DNA of 64,000 nt. It comes from Hymenobacter psychrotolerans DSM 18569. GTDB taxonomy: Bacteria > Bacteroidota > Bacteroidia > Cytophagales > Hymenobacteraceae. The notes under the pieces are model-generated. The model worked only from the letters and a program-made list of their open reading frames with translations, did no database searches and had not been told where the DNA came from. Position 1 is the first letter of the stretch. Every line of letters begins with the position of its first letter. The stretch is taken from assembly GCF_900142395.1 (NCBI RefSeq), contig NZ_FRAS01000017.1:1-64000 (forward strand), given 5' to 3'. Position numbers and translations under genes: made by a program. Positions 10,801 through 18,171 of the stretch are shown piece by piece.

Positions 10801-12259
10801 GCGCATTGAAGGTGTATTCGCGCTGGTCGAGCTTCCGGGCCCGCACGTGCTCAAAGTCCACGTTCTTCACCAGCGGCTGGTTGGCCACTGCGCCCCGGCT
10901 CAGGTAGTTGTCCACGGTCAGCTCGCCGCGGGCTTCGGGGTTGGGCGTCAGCAGCTGGCCCAGCTGGTTGTTGGCGTTGTTGGCCGGTGTACGGTCCAGC
11001 ACGGTAGGGTTCAGCAGCGGGCGGCGGTATACGCGGCTGGCTTCGCCCAGGTCCATGAGGGGCACCACGTTGCGCAGGTTGTCGCTCTGGCGGTTGTCGT
11101 TGGTGACGTACACCTCCAAACGCCGGATTTCAACGCCGCTTTGCACCGTGGGCAGGTTGCGCAGGGCCTGGTCGTACCGGTCGCGGAAGAACTGGCTCAG
11201 AAAGAAGTGCCGGTCCTTTTCGTACTGACTGGCCTTGATTTCGAACTGCCGGCTCTGCCCGCCATTCTGCACGCGCACCTCATCGGCCTGGCCGCGCAGC
11301 GTGCTGGCTACGGCCGTCACGCTCATGCGCCCGAACTGCAGCTGCGTCTTCACCCCGAACAGGTTCTGGCCGCCCACAATCAGGGAGTTGTTGAGCGGCA
11401 GGCTCACGTTGCCCAGCTCAATCTTGCGGATAATATCCGTGTCGAAGCCCGTGTAATCGAGCTTCATGTTGTTTTCGAAGTCGAAAGCCGCCTTGGTGTC
11501 GTAGTTGAAGTTCAGGCGCAGCTTCTCTCCTATCTGCCCGGTCAGGTTCAGATTCAGGTTCTGGTCGTACTGGAAGTCGCCGATGCGCTGCTGGCGCAGC
11601 GTGAGCGTGGGGTTCTGGTTGCGGTTGAAGCGCGCGCCCATGCGCAGCGTCACGGCCCCGGCAGGGCGGATATCCACGTAAGAGCCGCCAAAAATCCGGT
11701 CGGCCATGGGGCCGAGGTAGATTTTGGGGATGAGCCGCCGCGCTACTTCGGGGCTGGCCGGCCCGGTGACGCCACCGGCCGAACGATTCCGGAAATAGTC
11801 TCGTATAGCCTGCTGTTGCTGCCAGCGCGAATACTCTTCAAACGTCAGGCGGCTGGGGTCCCGGAACTCAAACTCCTGCCCCACCCGCTCCTCCACGTCG
11901 AAGTACTGCAGGCTGTCGTCGGGCGTCACGGTCTGGTTTACGTTGCCGGGCAGCGGCAGCACCAGCGGCGAGCGGCGGCGCTGCGGCGAAAACGGCGTAC
12001 CGGCCCGGTCCTCGGGGTCTACGCGGGGCCGGCGGCTGGGACGGTAGCGGCTGGTGTCGGGCAGCGCGGTGCGCGGCGTGTCGGGCGCGGGCATGCGCCA
12101 CGGCAGCCGGGCCTGCTCGCCGGCCAGCGGCAGCCAGGCCCACAGCTGCTGCAGGTCAAACGCAGATGCCCCAACAGGTTCGGCCTGCGACCACCAAGCA
12201 ACGAGCAACGACGCGACAACAACAACGGAGGCGGTGAGGGACTTCTTACCGGAGTTCAA
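4805..12259 (-). CDS. sprA: SprA, outer-membrane translocon of the type IX secretion system
   Basis: 2,484 residues, within the usual range for SprA/Sov. SprA is the 36-strand outer-membrane barrel through which T9SS cargo leaves the periplasm and is needed for gliding motility in relatives that glide. An N-terminal hydrophobic signal (SLTASVVVVASLLVAWWSQA) is followed by the characteristic PPARRYRPSRRPR-like basic region, the YLGPMADRIFGGSYVDIRPAG and TLRMGARFNRNQNPTL segments, and long runs of alternating strands. The C terminus ends LQLRYSLSQ. ruvA lies 38 bases upstream on the same strand and gcvH follows, matching the conserved maeB-ruvA-sprA-gcvH neighbourhood of the phylum. Two type A T9SS cargo proteins are encoded at 31.5 and 40.0 kb. 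Large open frames on the opposite strand are codon-bias shadows. Confidence 0.96.
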   Translation of the reverse strand: MNSGKKSLTASVVVVASLLVAWWSQAEPVGASAFDLQQLWAWLPLAGEQARLPWRMPAPDTPRTALPDTSRYRPSRRPRVDPEDRAGTPFSPQRRRSPLVLPLPGNVNQTVTPDDSLQYFDVEERVGQEFEFRDPSRLTFEEYSRWQQQQAIRDYFRNRSAGGVTGPASPEVARRLIPKIYLGPMADRIFGGSYVDIRPAGAVTLRMGARFNRNQNPTLTLRQQRIGDFQYDQNLNLNLTGQIGEKLRLNFNYDTKAAFDFENNMKLDYTGFDTDIIRKIELGNVSLPLNNSLIVGGQNLFGVKTQLQFGRMSVTAVASTLRGQADEVRVQNGGQSRQFEIKASQYEKDRHFFLSQFFRDRYDQALRNLPTVQSGVEIRRLEVYVTNDNRQSDNLRNVVPLMDLGEASRVYRRPLLNPTVLDRTPANNANNQLGQLLTPNPEARGELTVDNYLSRGAVANQPLVKNVDFEHVRARKLDQREYTFNAQLGYISLNTQLLPEQVLGVSYEYLYNGKTYKVGEVVDDYGNRGQDEVVFLKLLKATNPAVGIADPGQNPDNPNLLTRNLPTWDLMMKNVYPLNASQLNRDNFQLQIIYKDDITGVDLISIKDGQPGVIQNIPLIEVLNLDNVNPNNDQNPDGNFDFFPGITIDPELGKIIFPLVEPFGSFLRTKFDPTAEQALIDKYVYQELYTQVQSDAQQRTEKDKFVLRGRFQATATDEITLPGLGIAQGSVRVRAGSVLLEEGRDYQVFYDQAKVKILNPAYLNSANELRVEFEKNALVQVQPRKLLGARFDYRLSQDINFGATVLHLRENQAPGINRVNIGDEPGNNTIYGFDVNLRRDSRALTKYLDMLPFISTKEPSSVAFSGEFAQLLPGQSKLGNGENGVSYLDDFENARTPYTLGGLNSAVAWRLGSTPRTFPNFDVNDVTSAYRRAKLAWYSIDQTYYTDGPNKPSNIGVADLDNHYTRGIERIEVFPNRDVGASGNGFEYSLDLAYYPSERGQYNYNPGIGADGKTLPNPQQNFGAISREITFDTDFDNANVEYLEFWMMDPFLKGERGRINDGENPPVNNETGGRLIINLGNVSEDVLRDNNQYEFENGLPATDPADPNDTRRTEWGRVSRQQFLTDAFSNTPGGRARQDIGLDGLNDTEEAAFFSKAYADPSGDNFRHHLDPFYDQNNVGILGRYKQYNGMEGNSQENSQLSSTAFPDKEDLNRDNVISETERYYEYELELRDGQLAVGSNYVVDKITNTVKGDQVSWYQFRIPVRSYNNVRSADGQAFGFKSIRFLRMYLTDWQQPVVLRMVQPQFIANQWRRYLSPISEPNQPCLNCGETAAAFNISTVSIEENGPGNKGAIPYVLPPNIQRDKEYGSSTVNRQQNEQSLRLCVEELRDGFGQAAYKNLSLSLLRYKQLRLFLHAESENANLRDGDVQAFIRLGTDYNQNYYEYRLPLVVTRQGATTQAEIWPDANQIQVALQDFIDVKAERNLAISSGGASYTGPYTKTFPNGASITVFGNPDLSAVQGAMIGIFNPTNDGNSKSMCLWADEFRVFDFDKENGWAATARFNTKLADVANITATGSYVSVGFGGLQDKLAQRSLEDIKRGDINATVAADKFFPEKLGLRVPVLIQAGHESRAPEYDPLDPDTKLEQSLRKFTSETDKAAYRKEVIDQTSSRSISVLNVRKERTNTEKKPMPYDIENFAVSYSITERTHTDIRTDRDYTRTYTGALAYVYQTTPKAYTPLAKVKALDNPYLKIFQDVNFTPLPSRFSFRADIDRRYNERFLQRVLEPGTLPTVAGPGVFQKSFFFNRIYDMQWAVTKALTLDYTATNRAVVDEGRGSSIDDSPEARRNREMLRDNLIKLGRTTNFNQTIALTYRLPLDKFPLTDWLSADARYAANYTWQAASTALRAPLNPLNPADTATTELNLGNTIQNNGELSANGKIDLVKLYNKVRFLNIINNAPAAGQAAKGSRTPGAALDRLGARAGEAGATPPATDTAKGPELRFLKAVLRSLMTARAINFTYTRSNGTLLPGYLPKTRFFGLDSDFDAPGIPFLLGKQYDLDALYNRAAGRGWYTDRSDFLNTPLSSLLTENLTARTTLEPIRDFNIQLEARRQLVRNREVFYRREIDENTLEPYADGRLAAPQPLGSGSFSTSIVSIQTLFGDRSAGGEISRAFNRFVENRGFIQQRLQAANTTGTGTYGYNSQDVLIPAFLDAYQGKSSDGYKAEGFKPFAKLPIPNWNVQYNGLAELPFVKRYFRSIALTHAYSSVYNIAGYTTNSRYPREPGDNELSFLTNSSGQYIPYYVVGQVSIAERLSPLIGVNFQTLEKITGRVELRTERAVALNTTNAQVTELHTQELVIGFGYATNRLRLPFRIGGEQRVLRNELTARLDLSIRDNTTIQRTIEDVVDESEATPAVPASIGRAKGLTTNGTRQVQLRPTIDYVLNQRLNLQFFFSRTVTDPRVQNSFKNSTTEGGLQLRYSLSQ

Positions 12260-12297
12260 GTGCTACAAATAAAAAAGGATGCGGGTGGCGCTAAACG

Positions 12298-12903
12298 CTA
12301 ATTTGACTTAAGAGCAAACTTAATCAATTCCTCCACGCTCAGGTCATTACCGTGGCGCTGCTGAATCTGATCCAGATTTTTCTCGGCGGCGGAGCGGGCA
12401 AAGCCCAACGTTACCAAAGCCGACAACGCTTCACTGCGGTTGGTATTGTGCGCGCGGGCCAGCGGCACGGTGTCCACGCCGGCCTTGGCCAGCAGCTCGT
12501 CTTTGCGGAGCTTGTCGCGCAGCTCCAGAATCACGCGCTGCGCCGTTTTGGGCCCCACTCCCTTAATACTCTGAATGGCGCGCACGTCCTCGTTGACGAT
12601 GGCCTGGCGGATTTCGCCCACGCCCATGCTGCTCACCATCACGATGCCCGTGCCCGGCCCGATGCCTGACACCGAAATCAGTTGCATGAACAGCGCCTTT
12701 TCGTTGGGGTCGAGGAAGCCGTAGAGCGTGTGCGCGTCCTCCTTGATGTGCTGAAATGTATAGAGTTTGGCTTTTTCGCCCTCGGCGGGCAGCTTGCTGA
12801 AGGTGGCAAGGGAAATCCGGACTTCGTAGCCCATTCCGGCTACATCCAGAATGGCCTGGGCGTGGTCTTTGTAAGCGAGCTTTCCTTCGATGTAGGCAAT
12901 CAT
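12298..12903 (-). CDS. ruvA: Holliday junction branch migration protein RuvA
   Basis: 201 residues, the normal length. RuvA binds four-way junctions as a tetramer and loads the RuvB helicase. Seen: the N-terminal OB-fold (MIAYIEGKLAYKDHAQAILDVAGMGYEVRIS), two helix-hairpin-helix motifs (VSGIGPGTGIVMV and IKGVGPKTAQRVILEL) and the C-terminal three-helix domain that contacts RuvB (SEALSALVTLGFARSAAEKNL). It is 38 bases from sprA and probably cotranscribed with it. Confidence 0.96.
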   Translation of the reverse strand: MIAYIEGKLAYKDHAQAILDVAGMGYEVRISLATFSKLPAEGEKAKLYTFQHIKEDAHTLYGFLDPNEKALFMQLISVSGIGPGTGIVMVSSMGVGEIRQAIVNEDVRAIQSIKGVGPKTAQRVILELRDKLRKDELLAKAGVDTVPLARAHNTNRSEALSALVTLGFARSAAEKNLDQIQQRHGNDLSVEELIKFALKSN

Positions 12904-13041
12904 GGGACGATGGTGGAGGCGGAAAAAAGAAACGGGCCGGCTGCACAGGCAGCGGCGAAAGGGGCAACACCACCCGCCGGATTTTCTATCCCAAATCGGC
13001 TGGCATTTTCAACTAAATAACTTGGCTTTGCAGCTCCCGAT

Positions 13042-13083
13042 TTCCCGGCAGCCCGCCGCATAGCGCCAGCGGGCTGCCGGGAA
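13042..13083 (-). terminator. Hairpin just after maeB
   Basis: ttcccggcagcccgc at 13042-13056 pairs perfectly with gcgggctgccgggaa at 13069-13083. It lies 12 bases past the maeB stop on the minus strand. No long T run follows, so termination is likely but not certain. Confidence 0.55.
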
Positions 13084-13095
13084 TGGCAGGCGCCT

Positions 13096-15375
13096 TTACA
13101 GGCCGCGGCTGTTCTGGCTTTGCTGCGCGTCTACTACCGCAATGGAGGCCATATTCACGATTTCGCGCACCGAAGCGCCCAGCTGCAGAATGTGCACCGG
13201 CTTGCGCATGCCCATCAGCACCGGCCCGATTACCTCGGCACCCCCGATTTCCTGGAGCACTTTGTAGGCAATGTTGCCGCTAATCACGTTCGGGAAGATG
13301 AGCGTGTTGGCGCCGCCTTTGTCGGCCAGCTCCGAGAAGGGGTACTGCTCGCGCAGCAGCTGCGGGTTCAGGGCCGTGTTGGCCTGCATCTCGCCGTCCA
13401 GAATCAGGTCGGGGTAGCGCTTTTTGGCCAGCTCGGTAGCGCGGCGCGACTTGTCGGGCAGCTCGCCGGGGTTGGAGCCGAAGTTGGAGTAGCTGATAAC
13501 GGCCACCCGCGGCTCGGCATCAAAGAAGCGTACGGCTTCGGCCGTGAGGCCGATGATGTCCACCATTTCCTCGGCTGTGGGGTCGATGTTGACGGTGGTA
13601 TCGGCGAAGAAGAACGGGCCTTTCTTGTGCTGAATGATGTACATAGAGGCCACGCGCTTCACGCCCTCTTCCACCCCAATGGCCTGCAACGACGGAATGA
13701 TGCTCTTGCCGTAGTCTTTGGTGAGACCGGTGATGAAGGCGTCGGCTTCGCCGGTTTCCAGCATCATGGAGCCGTAGTAGTTCCGCTCGCGCAGCAGGCG
13801 GCGGCCTTCGTAGAGCGTGATGCCGCGGCGCTGCCGCTTCTGGTAGAGCAGGTTGGCGTACTCCTCGCGCTTGGCTTCTTCCTCCAGAATATCAATAATC
13901 TGGCAGCCTTCCAGGCCGAGGTTGTTGGCCTGGGCAATGGTTTCCAGCTTTTTGCGGTTGCCGAGCAGGATGGGCAGCGCAATGCCCTCATCGAACAGAA
14001 TCTGGGCGGCCTTGAGGATTTTATAGTTGTCGGCCTCGGCAAACACCACGCGCTTGGGATTGGCGCGGGCCGCCGACGTAATGCGGTTCATCAGCTTCTG
14101 GTTCACGCCGAGGCGGGCACGCAGCTCGTCCTCGTAAGCCGTCCAGTCCTCGATGTTGTAGCGCGCCGAGCCGCTTTCCATAGCGGCTTTGGCCACGGCC
14201 GGACTCACGGTCGTAATCAGGCGCGGGTCGAGGGGCTTGGGGATGAGGTAGGTGCGGCCGAAGGCCAGCGTGTTGTCGCCGTAGGCACGGTTCACCATAT
14301 CGGGCACGGGCTCCTTGGCCAGGTCGGAAAGGGCCCGCACGGCCGCCAGCTTCATGGCCTCGTTGATTTCGGTGGCCCGCACGTCCAGGGCGCCCCGGAA
14401 AATGTAGGGGAAGCCCAGCACGTTGTTCACCTGGTTGGGGTGGTCGGAGCGGCCGGTGGCCATAATCAGGTCGGGCCGCGTAGCCAGGGCCAGCTCGTAG
14501 CTGATTTCGGGGGTGGGGTTGGCCAGCGCAAACACAATGGGGTTGTCGGCCATGCGCAGCAGCAGCCCGGCCGGCAGCACGCCCGCCGCCGAGAGGCCCA
14601 GGAACACGTCGGCACCTTCCATGGCCTCGGCCAGCGTGCTGATGGGCCGCTGCGTGGCAAACTGCATCTGCAGCGGCGCCAGGTCGGTGCGCTGCGGATT
14701 GATGATGCCGTCCTTATCGAACACCACCACGTTTTCGAGCTTGAGGCCCAGCGCCAGGTACAGGCGCAGGCAGCTGATGGCCGCCGCGCCCGCGCCGCTC
14801 ACCACCAGCTTGATTTCGTCGATGCGCTTGCCCACCACTTCCAGCGCGTTGAGCAGGGCCGCCGACGAAATGATGGCCGTGCCGTGCTGGTCGTCGTGCA
14901 TGAGCGGAATGTTCATCTTCTCGCGCAGCTCCGTCTCGATGCGGAAGCACTCCGGGGCCTTGATGTCTTCGAGGTTGATGCCGCCGAACGTGGGCTCCAG
15001 CGCCTTCACGATGCGGATAAACTCGTCGGGGTCGGTGGCGTCGATTTCGATGTCGAAGCAGTCGATGCCCGCGAATTTCTTGAACAACACGCCTTTGCCT
15101 TCCATGACGGGCTTGGAGGCGGCGGGGCCGATGTTGCCGAGGCCCAGCACGGCCGTACCATTGCTGATAACGGCCACCAGGTTGCCCTTGGCCGTGTATT
15201 TATAGACGTCGTCGGGATTCTGGGCAATGGCCAGGCAGGGCTCGGCCACGCCCGGCGAGTAGGCCAGCGCCAGGTCCAGCTGGGTGCTGACGGGCTTGGT
15301 GGGTACTACTTCAATCTTGCCGGCAGGACTCTGGGAGTGGTAGTCGAGGGCGTCTTGTTTGTTGATTTTGAGCAT
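13096..15375 (-). CDS. maeB: NADP-dependent malic enzyme with phosphotransacetylase-like domain
   Basis: 759 residues from ATG 15375 ([17 protein letters not shown]); a 13-residue longer frame begins at 15414 but the MLKIN start fits the family. Residues 1-430 are the malic enzyme, with [24 protein letters not shown] (metal and substrate site) and [15 protein letters not shown] (NADP-binding Rossmann loop). Residues ~440-759 resemble phosphate acetyltransferase ([18 protein letters not shown] through [17 protein letters not shown]). It converts malate to pyruvate and CO2 with NADPH production. The C-terminal domain of MaeB proteins is regulatory, responding to acetyl-CoA in the E. coli enzyme. 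It stands 192 bases upstream of ruvA on the same strand. Confidence 0.95.
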   Translation of the reverse strand: MLKINKQDALDYHSQSPAGKIEVVPTKPVSTQLDLALAYSPGVAEPCLAIAQNPDDVYKYTAKGNLVAVISNGTAVLGLGNIGPAASKPVMEGKGVLFKKFAGIDCFDIEIDATDPDEFIRIVKALEPTFGGINLEDIKAPECFRIETELREKMNIPLMHDDQHGTAIISSAALLNALEVVGKRIDEIKLVVSGAGAAAISCLRLYLALGLKLENVVVFDKDGIINPQRTDLAPLQMQFATQRPISTLAEAMEGADVFLGLSAAGVLPAGLLLRMADNPIVFALANPTPEISYELALATRPDLIMATGRSDHPNQVNNVLGFPYIFRGALDVRATEINEAMKLAAVRALSDLAKEPVPDMVNRAYGDNTLAFGRTYLIPKPLDPRLITTVSPAVAKAAMESGSARYNIEDWTAYEDELRARLGVNQKLMNRITSAARANPKRVVFAEADNYKILKAAQILFDEGIALPILLGNRKKLETIAQANNLGLEGCQIIDILEEEAKREEYANLLYQKRQRRGITLYEGRRLLRERNYYGSMMLETGEADAFITGLTKDYGKSIIPSLQAIGVEEGVKRVASMYIIQHKKGPFFFADTTVNIDPTAEEMVDIIGLTAEAVRFFDAEPRVAVISYSNFGSNPGELPDKSRRATELAKKRYPDLILDGEMQANTALNPQLLREQYPFSELADKGGANTLIFPNVISGNIAYKVLQEIGGAEVIGPVLMGMRKPVHILQLGASVREIVNMASIAVVDAQQSQNSRGL

Positions 15376-15465
15376 AAGTCGGGTTCCGAAGGGAATTGCC
15401 GCTGGGGCGGCCACGGATTAGGCAAGTTGGGGCCAAATCCGCCGGAATCCAAAGATTGCCCCGCA

Positions 15466-15538
15466 CCCCGAAGCGGCGCTTCGGCCCAGTGGAGCGGTTG
15501 TGCGCAGCTCGCAGCCGAACCGAAGCGCCGCTTCGGGG
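15466..15538. repeat. Pair of inverted 19-bp palindromic sequences
   Basis: ccccgaagcggcgcttcgg at 15466-15484 is the exact reverse complement of 15520-15538. Each copy is itself nearly a palindrome (ccgaagc-ggc-gcttcgg). They are separated by 35 bases and lie immediately before the 21-bp array. Confidence 0.85.
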
Positions 15539-15550
15539 TACAGCCGGCTT

Positions 15551-15844
15551 CGGGTGAAATTCAGGCGGCTTCCCGCCAGATTCAGGCCCCCCCGACTGAA
15601 TTTCATGCGACGCCGACTGAATTTCATGGGAGCCCCGATGATTTTCATGCGACATCGGAGAAAAATCACCCGGCGTCGCATACATTTTATCCGAGGTCGG
15701 GTAAAATTCATGCGACGCCGGGTAAAATTTACCCGACTTCCCGTAAGTTTTATGGGAGGCCGCGTGATTTTCACCGAAGGCCGGATAAACCAGACGCGGG
15801 GCCGGATGAAGTTCATCCAGCCCCGCGTCTGGTTTATCCGGCTG
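15551..15844. repeat. Fourteen degenerate 21-bp tandem units
   Basis: Consecutive units of exactly 21 bases start at 15551, 15572, 15593 and so on to 15824. Each has an AT-rich core (such as tgaatttcat or gtaaaattca) and a GC-rich edge (such as gcgacgccg). Examples are units at 15593 and 15614 (both begin cgactgaatttcatg) and at 15698 and 15719 (both begin cgggtaaaatt). The period equals two turns of B-DNA, so the AT cores face the same side. Unlike CRISPR, there are no unique spacers. Function unknown. Confidence 0.85.
15780..15842. repeat. 63-nt near-perfect palindrome (cruciform or strong hairpin)
   Basis: The 23-base arm 15780-15802 is the exact reverse complement of 15820-15842. Inside it, ggatgaa (15804-15810) pairs with ttcatcc (15812-15818) around a single base, with one mismatch between the two stems. 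It covers the last three 21-bp units, so the palindrome was either built from array units or helps bound the array. It could terminate transcription from either side. Confidence 0.85.
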
Positions 15845-15928
15845 TAGGGTGCGGGGCTTGCCCGTCGTTGCACGAAACCCGCATCAATCGTTCAACGGCG
15901 GGCGGGGGCCAGCCCCGCCCCCTACCGG

Positions 15929-16420
15929 CTACTGCTTGGGCGTGGCCTTGGCCGCCTTCTGGGCCGTGCTTTGCTCGAAGCGGGTTTTGAGCGTGTCGCG
16001 GGCGTCCTGCGCGCCCGATACGCCCTGTTTGGCGGCCTGCTGCACCGAGCTGTAGTAGGCCAGGGCCGTCACGTAGCTTTCGCTGCCCAGCTTGATGCTG
16101 GTGCTAGCCAGGTTGGAGGCCAGCGGCTGCAGGCGCCGCGCCACGCGCTGTAGCTGCTGCCAGGCCACCAGGTCGAGGCGCAGGCCGGGAATGTCCACGT
16201 AGCCGGGCGCGAACTGCGGCTGCTGCTCGGCCAGGTCCAGGGCCTTCTCGATGAAGGGCAGCGAGGCGTCAGAGGCTTTGGGCAGGCGCTGAATTTCCTT
16301 GCCCGTGAGGGTGATGAGCACCGGGGCCAGGGCCGCGTCCAGGGCATCCAGCGCGTCGTTGATTTTCTTCAGGTCGGCGTCCGTGAGCTTGATTTCGAGG
16401 TTGTCGGAGGATGTGGGCAT
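15929..16420 (-). CDS. Hypothetical helical protein
   Basis: 163 residues, no signal peptide and no membrane segment. The sequence is mainly amphipathic helix: DLKKINDALDALDAALAPVLITLTG, then a DIPGLRLDLVAWQQLQRVARRLQPLASNL segment and a basic, Ala/Gln-rich tail (TAQKAAKATPKQ). I do not recognise a characterised family; the pattern is that of a small cytoplasmic or DNA-associated helical protein. An 8-base simple repeat lies directly before its start codon. It stands alone on this strand, between the repeat region and a barrel gene. Confidence 0.65.
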   Translation of the reverse strand: MPTSSDNLEIKLTDADLKKINDALDALDAALAPVLITLTGKEIQRLPKASDASLPFIEKALDLAEQQPQFAPGYVDIPGLRLDLVAWQQLQRVARRLQPLASNLASTSIKLGSESYVTALAYYSSVQQAAKQGVSGAQDARDTLKTRFEQSTAQKAAKATPKQ

Positions 16421-16422
16421 GC

Positions 16423-16451
16423 GTGAATGAGTGAATGAGTGAATGAGTGAA
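16423..16451. repeat. 8-bp simple sequence repeat before a start codon
   Basis: gtgaatga is repeated three times plus five bases, starting two bases from the ATG (minus strand) at 16420. Slippage here would change the 5' leader length of the downstream minus-strand gene. Confidence 0.8.
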
Positions 16452-16548
16452 GAGAAGGAACTTAGAAACTGTTTGACTTAGGACGTGTGGATAGCACCCA
16501 AAAAGACTATCATGCAGAGCGCAGCGAAGAACTGTCTACATCACTGCG

Positions 16549-17280
16549 TTAAAAGTGAAAGGAGGTGCCTATGAGCTGCACGGGGCGCCAGGCGAAGGAA
16601 GTGCGAGAGTTTTTATAGAATGCCGTCCCATAGCCAGGTACGTAACTACCGTCTGGCAAAGTCTGCATACCTGTATTAAGCAACTGGTCGTTAAGGCGGC
16701 GGTAAGTGAGTGGGGCCGCCGTTTCGGCCAGCACGCTCCAGCGTGGCGTGAGGAAGAATTGCAGGCCCGCGAACGGCCGGGCCTCTAGCTGCCAGCGCTT
16801 GCTGGTGTAGCGCGAGTCGTATTCGTAGGGGCCATTGGCATTAGACCAGGCCACTACTTCCCGCTGGTTGCGCCGCCCAATACCGCCGCCCAGCTCCAGG
16901 CCATAAAACCAACGAAAGCGGGTGCTGATGGGCCGCTGCCACTCGTAGCCCACGTAGGCGTTGAGCTGCCATTCACGCGTGCCGGTTCCGTCCTTTAGCT
17001 GTGCGTAGTTGGCTGTATCCTGACGGCTGTACTGCCCCACGAGGCGCAGGCGCAGGGTCCGGTTAGGGGTCAGTTGCCGCTTATACACGATGCCCAGCGG
17101 CAGGCTGCGGTTGTTGCGGAGGAAGCCGTCGAGCACGGGGCTGGCCGTCAGGCCCAGGTGGTGGCGGTAGGCGCGGGCCGTGTCGGGCGGGGCGGCGGGC
17201 GTTTGGGCGGGGGCGGCCAGCGGCAGGGCCAGCGGCAGGGCCAGCGGCAGGGCCAGCAGGAGCGTAAGCAGGGGTTTCAT
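16549..17280 (-). CDS. Outer-membrane beta-barrel protein, hypothetical
   Basis: 243 residues. The signal peptide (MKPLLTLLLALPLALPLALP, cleavage after APAQ) contains three copies of the tetrapeptide LPLA. The mature protein alternates polar and hydrophobic residues with many aromatic strand ends (YVGYEWQ, FYGLELGGGIG, ARPFAGLQFFLTPRWSVLAE) and ends in GTSFHF, whose terminal Phe is a BAM recognition feature. About eight to ten strands can be placed. I cannot name a ligand or family. Upstream lies a 406-base gap and a divergent gene. Confidence 0.7.
   Translation of the reverse strand: MKPLLTLLLALPLALPLALPLAAPAQTPAAPPDTARAYRHHLGLTASPVLDGFLRNNRSLPLGIVYKRQLTPNRTLRLRLVGQYSRQDTANYAQLKDGTGTREWQLNAYVGYEWQRPISTRFRWFYGLELGGGIGRRNQREVVAWSNANGPYEYDSRYTSKRWQLEARPFAGLQFFLTPRWSVLAETAAPLTYRRLNDQLLNTGMQTLPDGSYVPGYGTAFYKNSRTSFAWRPVQLIGTSFHF
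17215..17256. repeat. 12-bp tandem repeat inside a signal-peptide coding region
   Basis: The unit ggccagcggcag is repeated 3.5 times with no mismatch. Being a multiple of three, copy-number change would lengthen or shorten the hydrophobic core (LPLA units) of the signal peptide of the barrel protein without breaking the frame. Confidence 0.8.
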
Positions 17281-17686
17281 GGAACGGGAACTGGTGGAAA
17301 AAAGCGGAAAGCCCGAAAAAGCCCCGGACGCGCGGCGCAGCCGGCGGCCAGAGGGGCAGCGGGCAGGCAGAGCAGCAGGGGCAACAGGTGCGAAGTAGGA
17401 GCGGCGCCGCCCGGCGCGGTAGCGGGTAGGTGCGGGCGGCGGCGGTGAGAGTAGCGGGTAGCGGTAACGGAGGGCAAGGATAAGACTAGTTGGCCGACAC
17501 TTCTATACAGGAGTGAAAGAATAGTTTTGGGGGAGGCCGGCCTTCCACGAGCGGCCCTTGGCGGCCCGGCCAGCGGTTACTTGTAGCGCACGGCGCCGGG
17601 CTGCCCGAAGCTGAAGTCATAGCAGGGGCGAGAACTTTTGTAGCAGGGGCCGCACCCGGGAAACCACGACCTGCTACTTTCACGGC
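17281..17686. other. GC-rich intergenic region between divergent genes
   Basis: No convincing gene is seen. The sequence is GC-rich with short direct repeats (tagcagggg occurs near 17622 and 17640). TACTTTC at 17675-17681, six bases before the next ATG, is a weak -7 element candidate. Confidence 0.45.
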
Positions 17687-18169
17687 ATGGAAACCTCGCA
17701 CACGTTTCAGGCGCAGCTACAAGCCGGCGGCCCCAGCTTCATGCCCACCCAGATAGTAGTGGTGCCACCGCTGGTGGTAGCGGCGCTGGGCACCAGCGCC
17801 AAGCGTGTGACGGGCACCGTGAACGGCCACGCCGTGCGGCCGGGGCTGCTGCCGCTGCCCGGCGGCGGGCGCTACCTCATGCTCAACAAAGACCTGTGCC
17901 GCGCCATCGGTATCCAGCTGGGCCAGCACCTCACCGTGTGCCTCGCCCCCGACCCGGACCCCGACCACGTGGACCTGCCCGCTGAGCTGGCCGAAGCCTT
18001 CGAAGCCTGGCCCGAGGCTGAAACCGGGTTTACAGCACACACCGGAGCCATGCGGCGGGCCATAGCGCAGCACATAGCCAGCGCCAGGCAGCCCGAAACC
18101 CGTGCCCGCCGCGCCGTGGAGCTGGCCGAGCGGCTGGCCTTGGGCCGCCACCCGTTCCGCAAGCCGTGA
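17687..18169 (+). CDS. DUF1905 / YdeI (OmpD-associated) family protein
   Basis: 160 residues, soluble. The N-terminal half matches DUF1905: QAQLQAGGPSFMPTQIVVVPP, VVAALGTSAKRVTGTVNGH and the LMLNKDLCRAIGIQLGQHLTV strand-helix. The C-terminal half is OmdA/YdeI-like (LPAELAEAFEAWPEAETGF and a helical RARRAVELAERLALG). Molecular role of this two-domain family is not established. It converges on the gene at 18172, with only two bases between the stop codons. Confidence 0.8.
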   Translation: METSHTFQAQLQAGGPSFMPTQIVVVPPLVVAALGTSAKRVTGTVNGHAVRPGLLPLPGGGRYLMLNKDLCRAIGIQLGQHLTVCLAPDPDPDHVDLPAELAEAFEAWPEAETGFTAHTGAMRRAIAQHIASARQPETRARRAVELAERLALGRHPFRKP

Positions 18170-18171
18170 GG

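Larger units (their letters stand above)
15376..15928. other. Non-coding repeat region between maeB and a hypothetical gene
   Basis: This 553-base gap holds a pair of inverted 19-bp palindromes (15466-15484 and 15520-15538), a tandem 21-bp array (15551-15844) and a 63-nt palindrome at its end (15780-15842). Open frames exist on both strands only because a 21-base period keeps seven-codon units in frame. The translations are low-complexity in every frame (for example MKFSRRR repeats), so I do not call a gene. Confidence 0.7.

Noticed and set aside
4382..12301. Long open frames on the plus strand opposite sprA (716, 850 and 484 residues)
   Set aside because: They overlap a conserved minus-strand gene and reflect GC-rich codon bias; no family features are present.
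15551..15844. CRISPR array
   Set aside because: Units are adjacent without unique spacers and are degenerate; no cas genes are near.
15418..15873. Arg/Lys-rich minus-strand frame through the 21-bp array
   Set aside because: Low-complexity protein in every frame; the 21-base period is enough to explain the open reading.
13120..15990. 956-residue plus-strand frame over maeB
   Set aside because: It is antisense to a conserved enzyme and continues into the 21-bp array, where any frame stays open.
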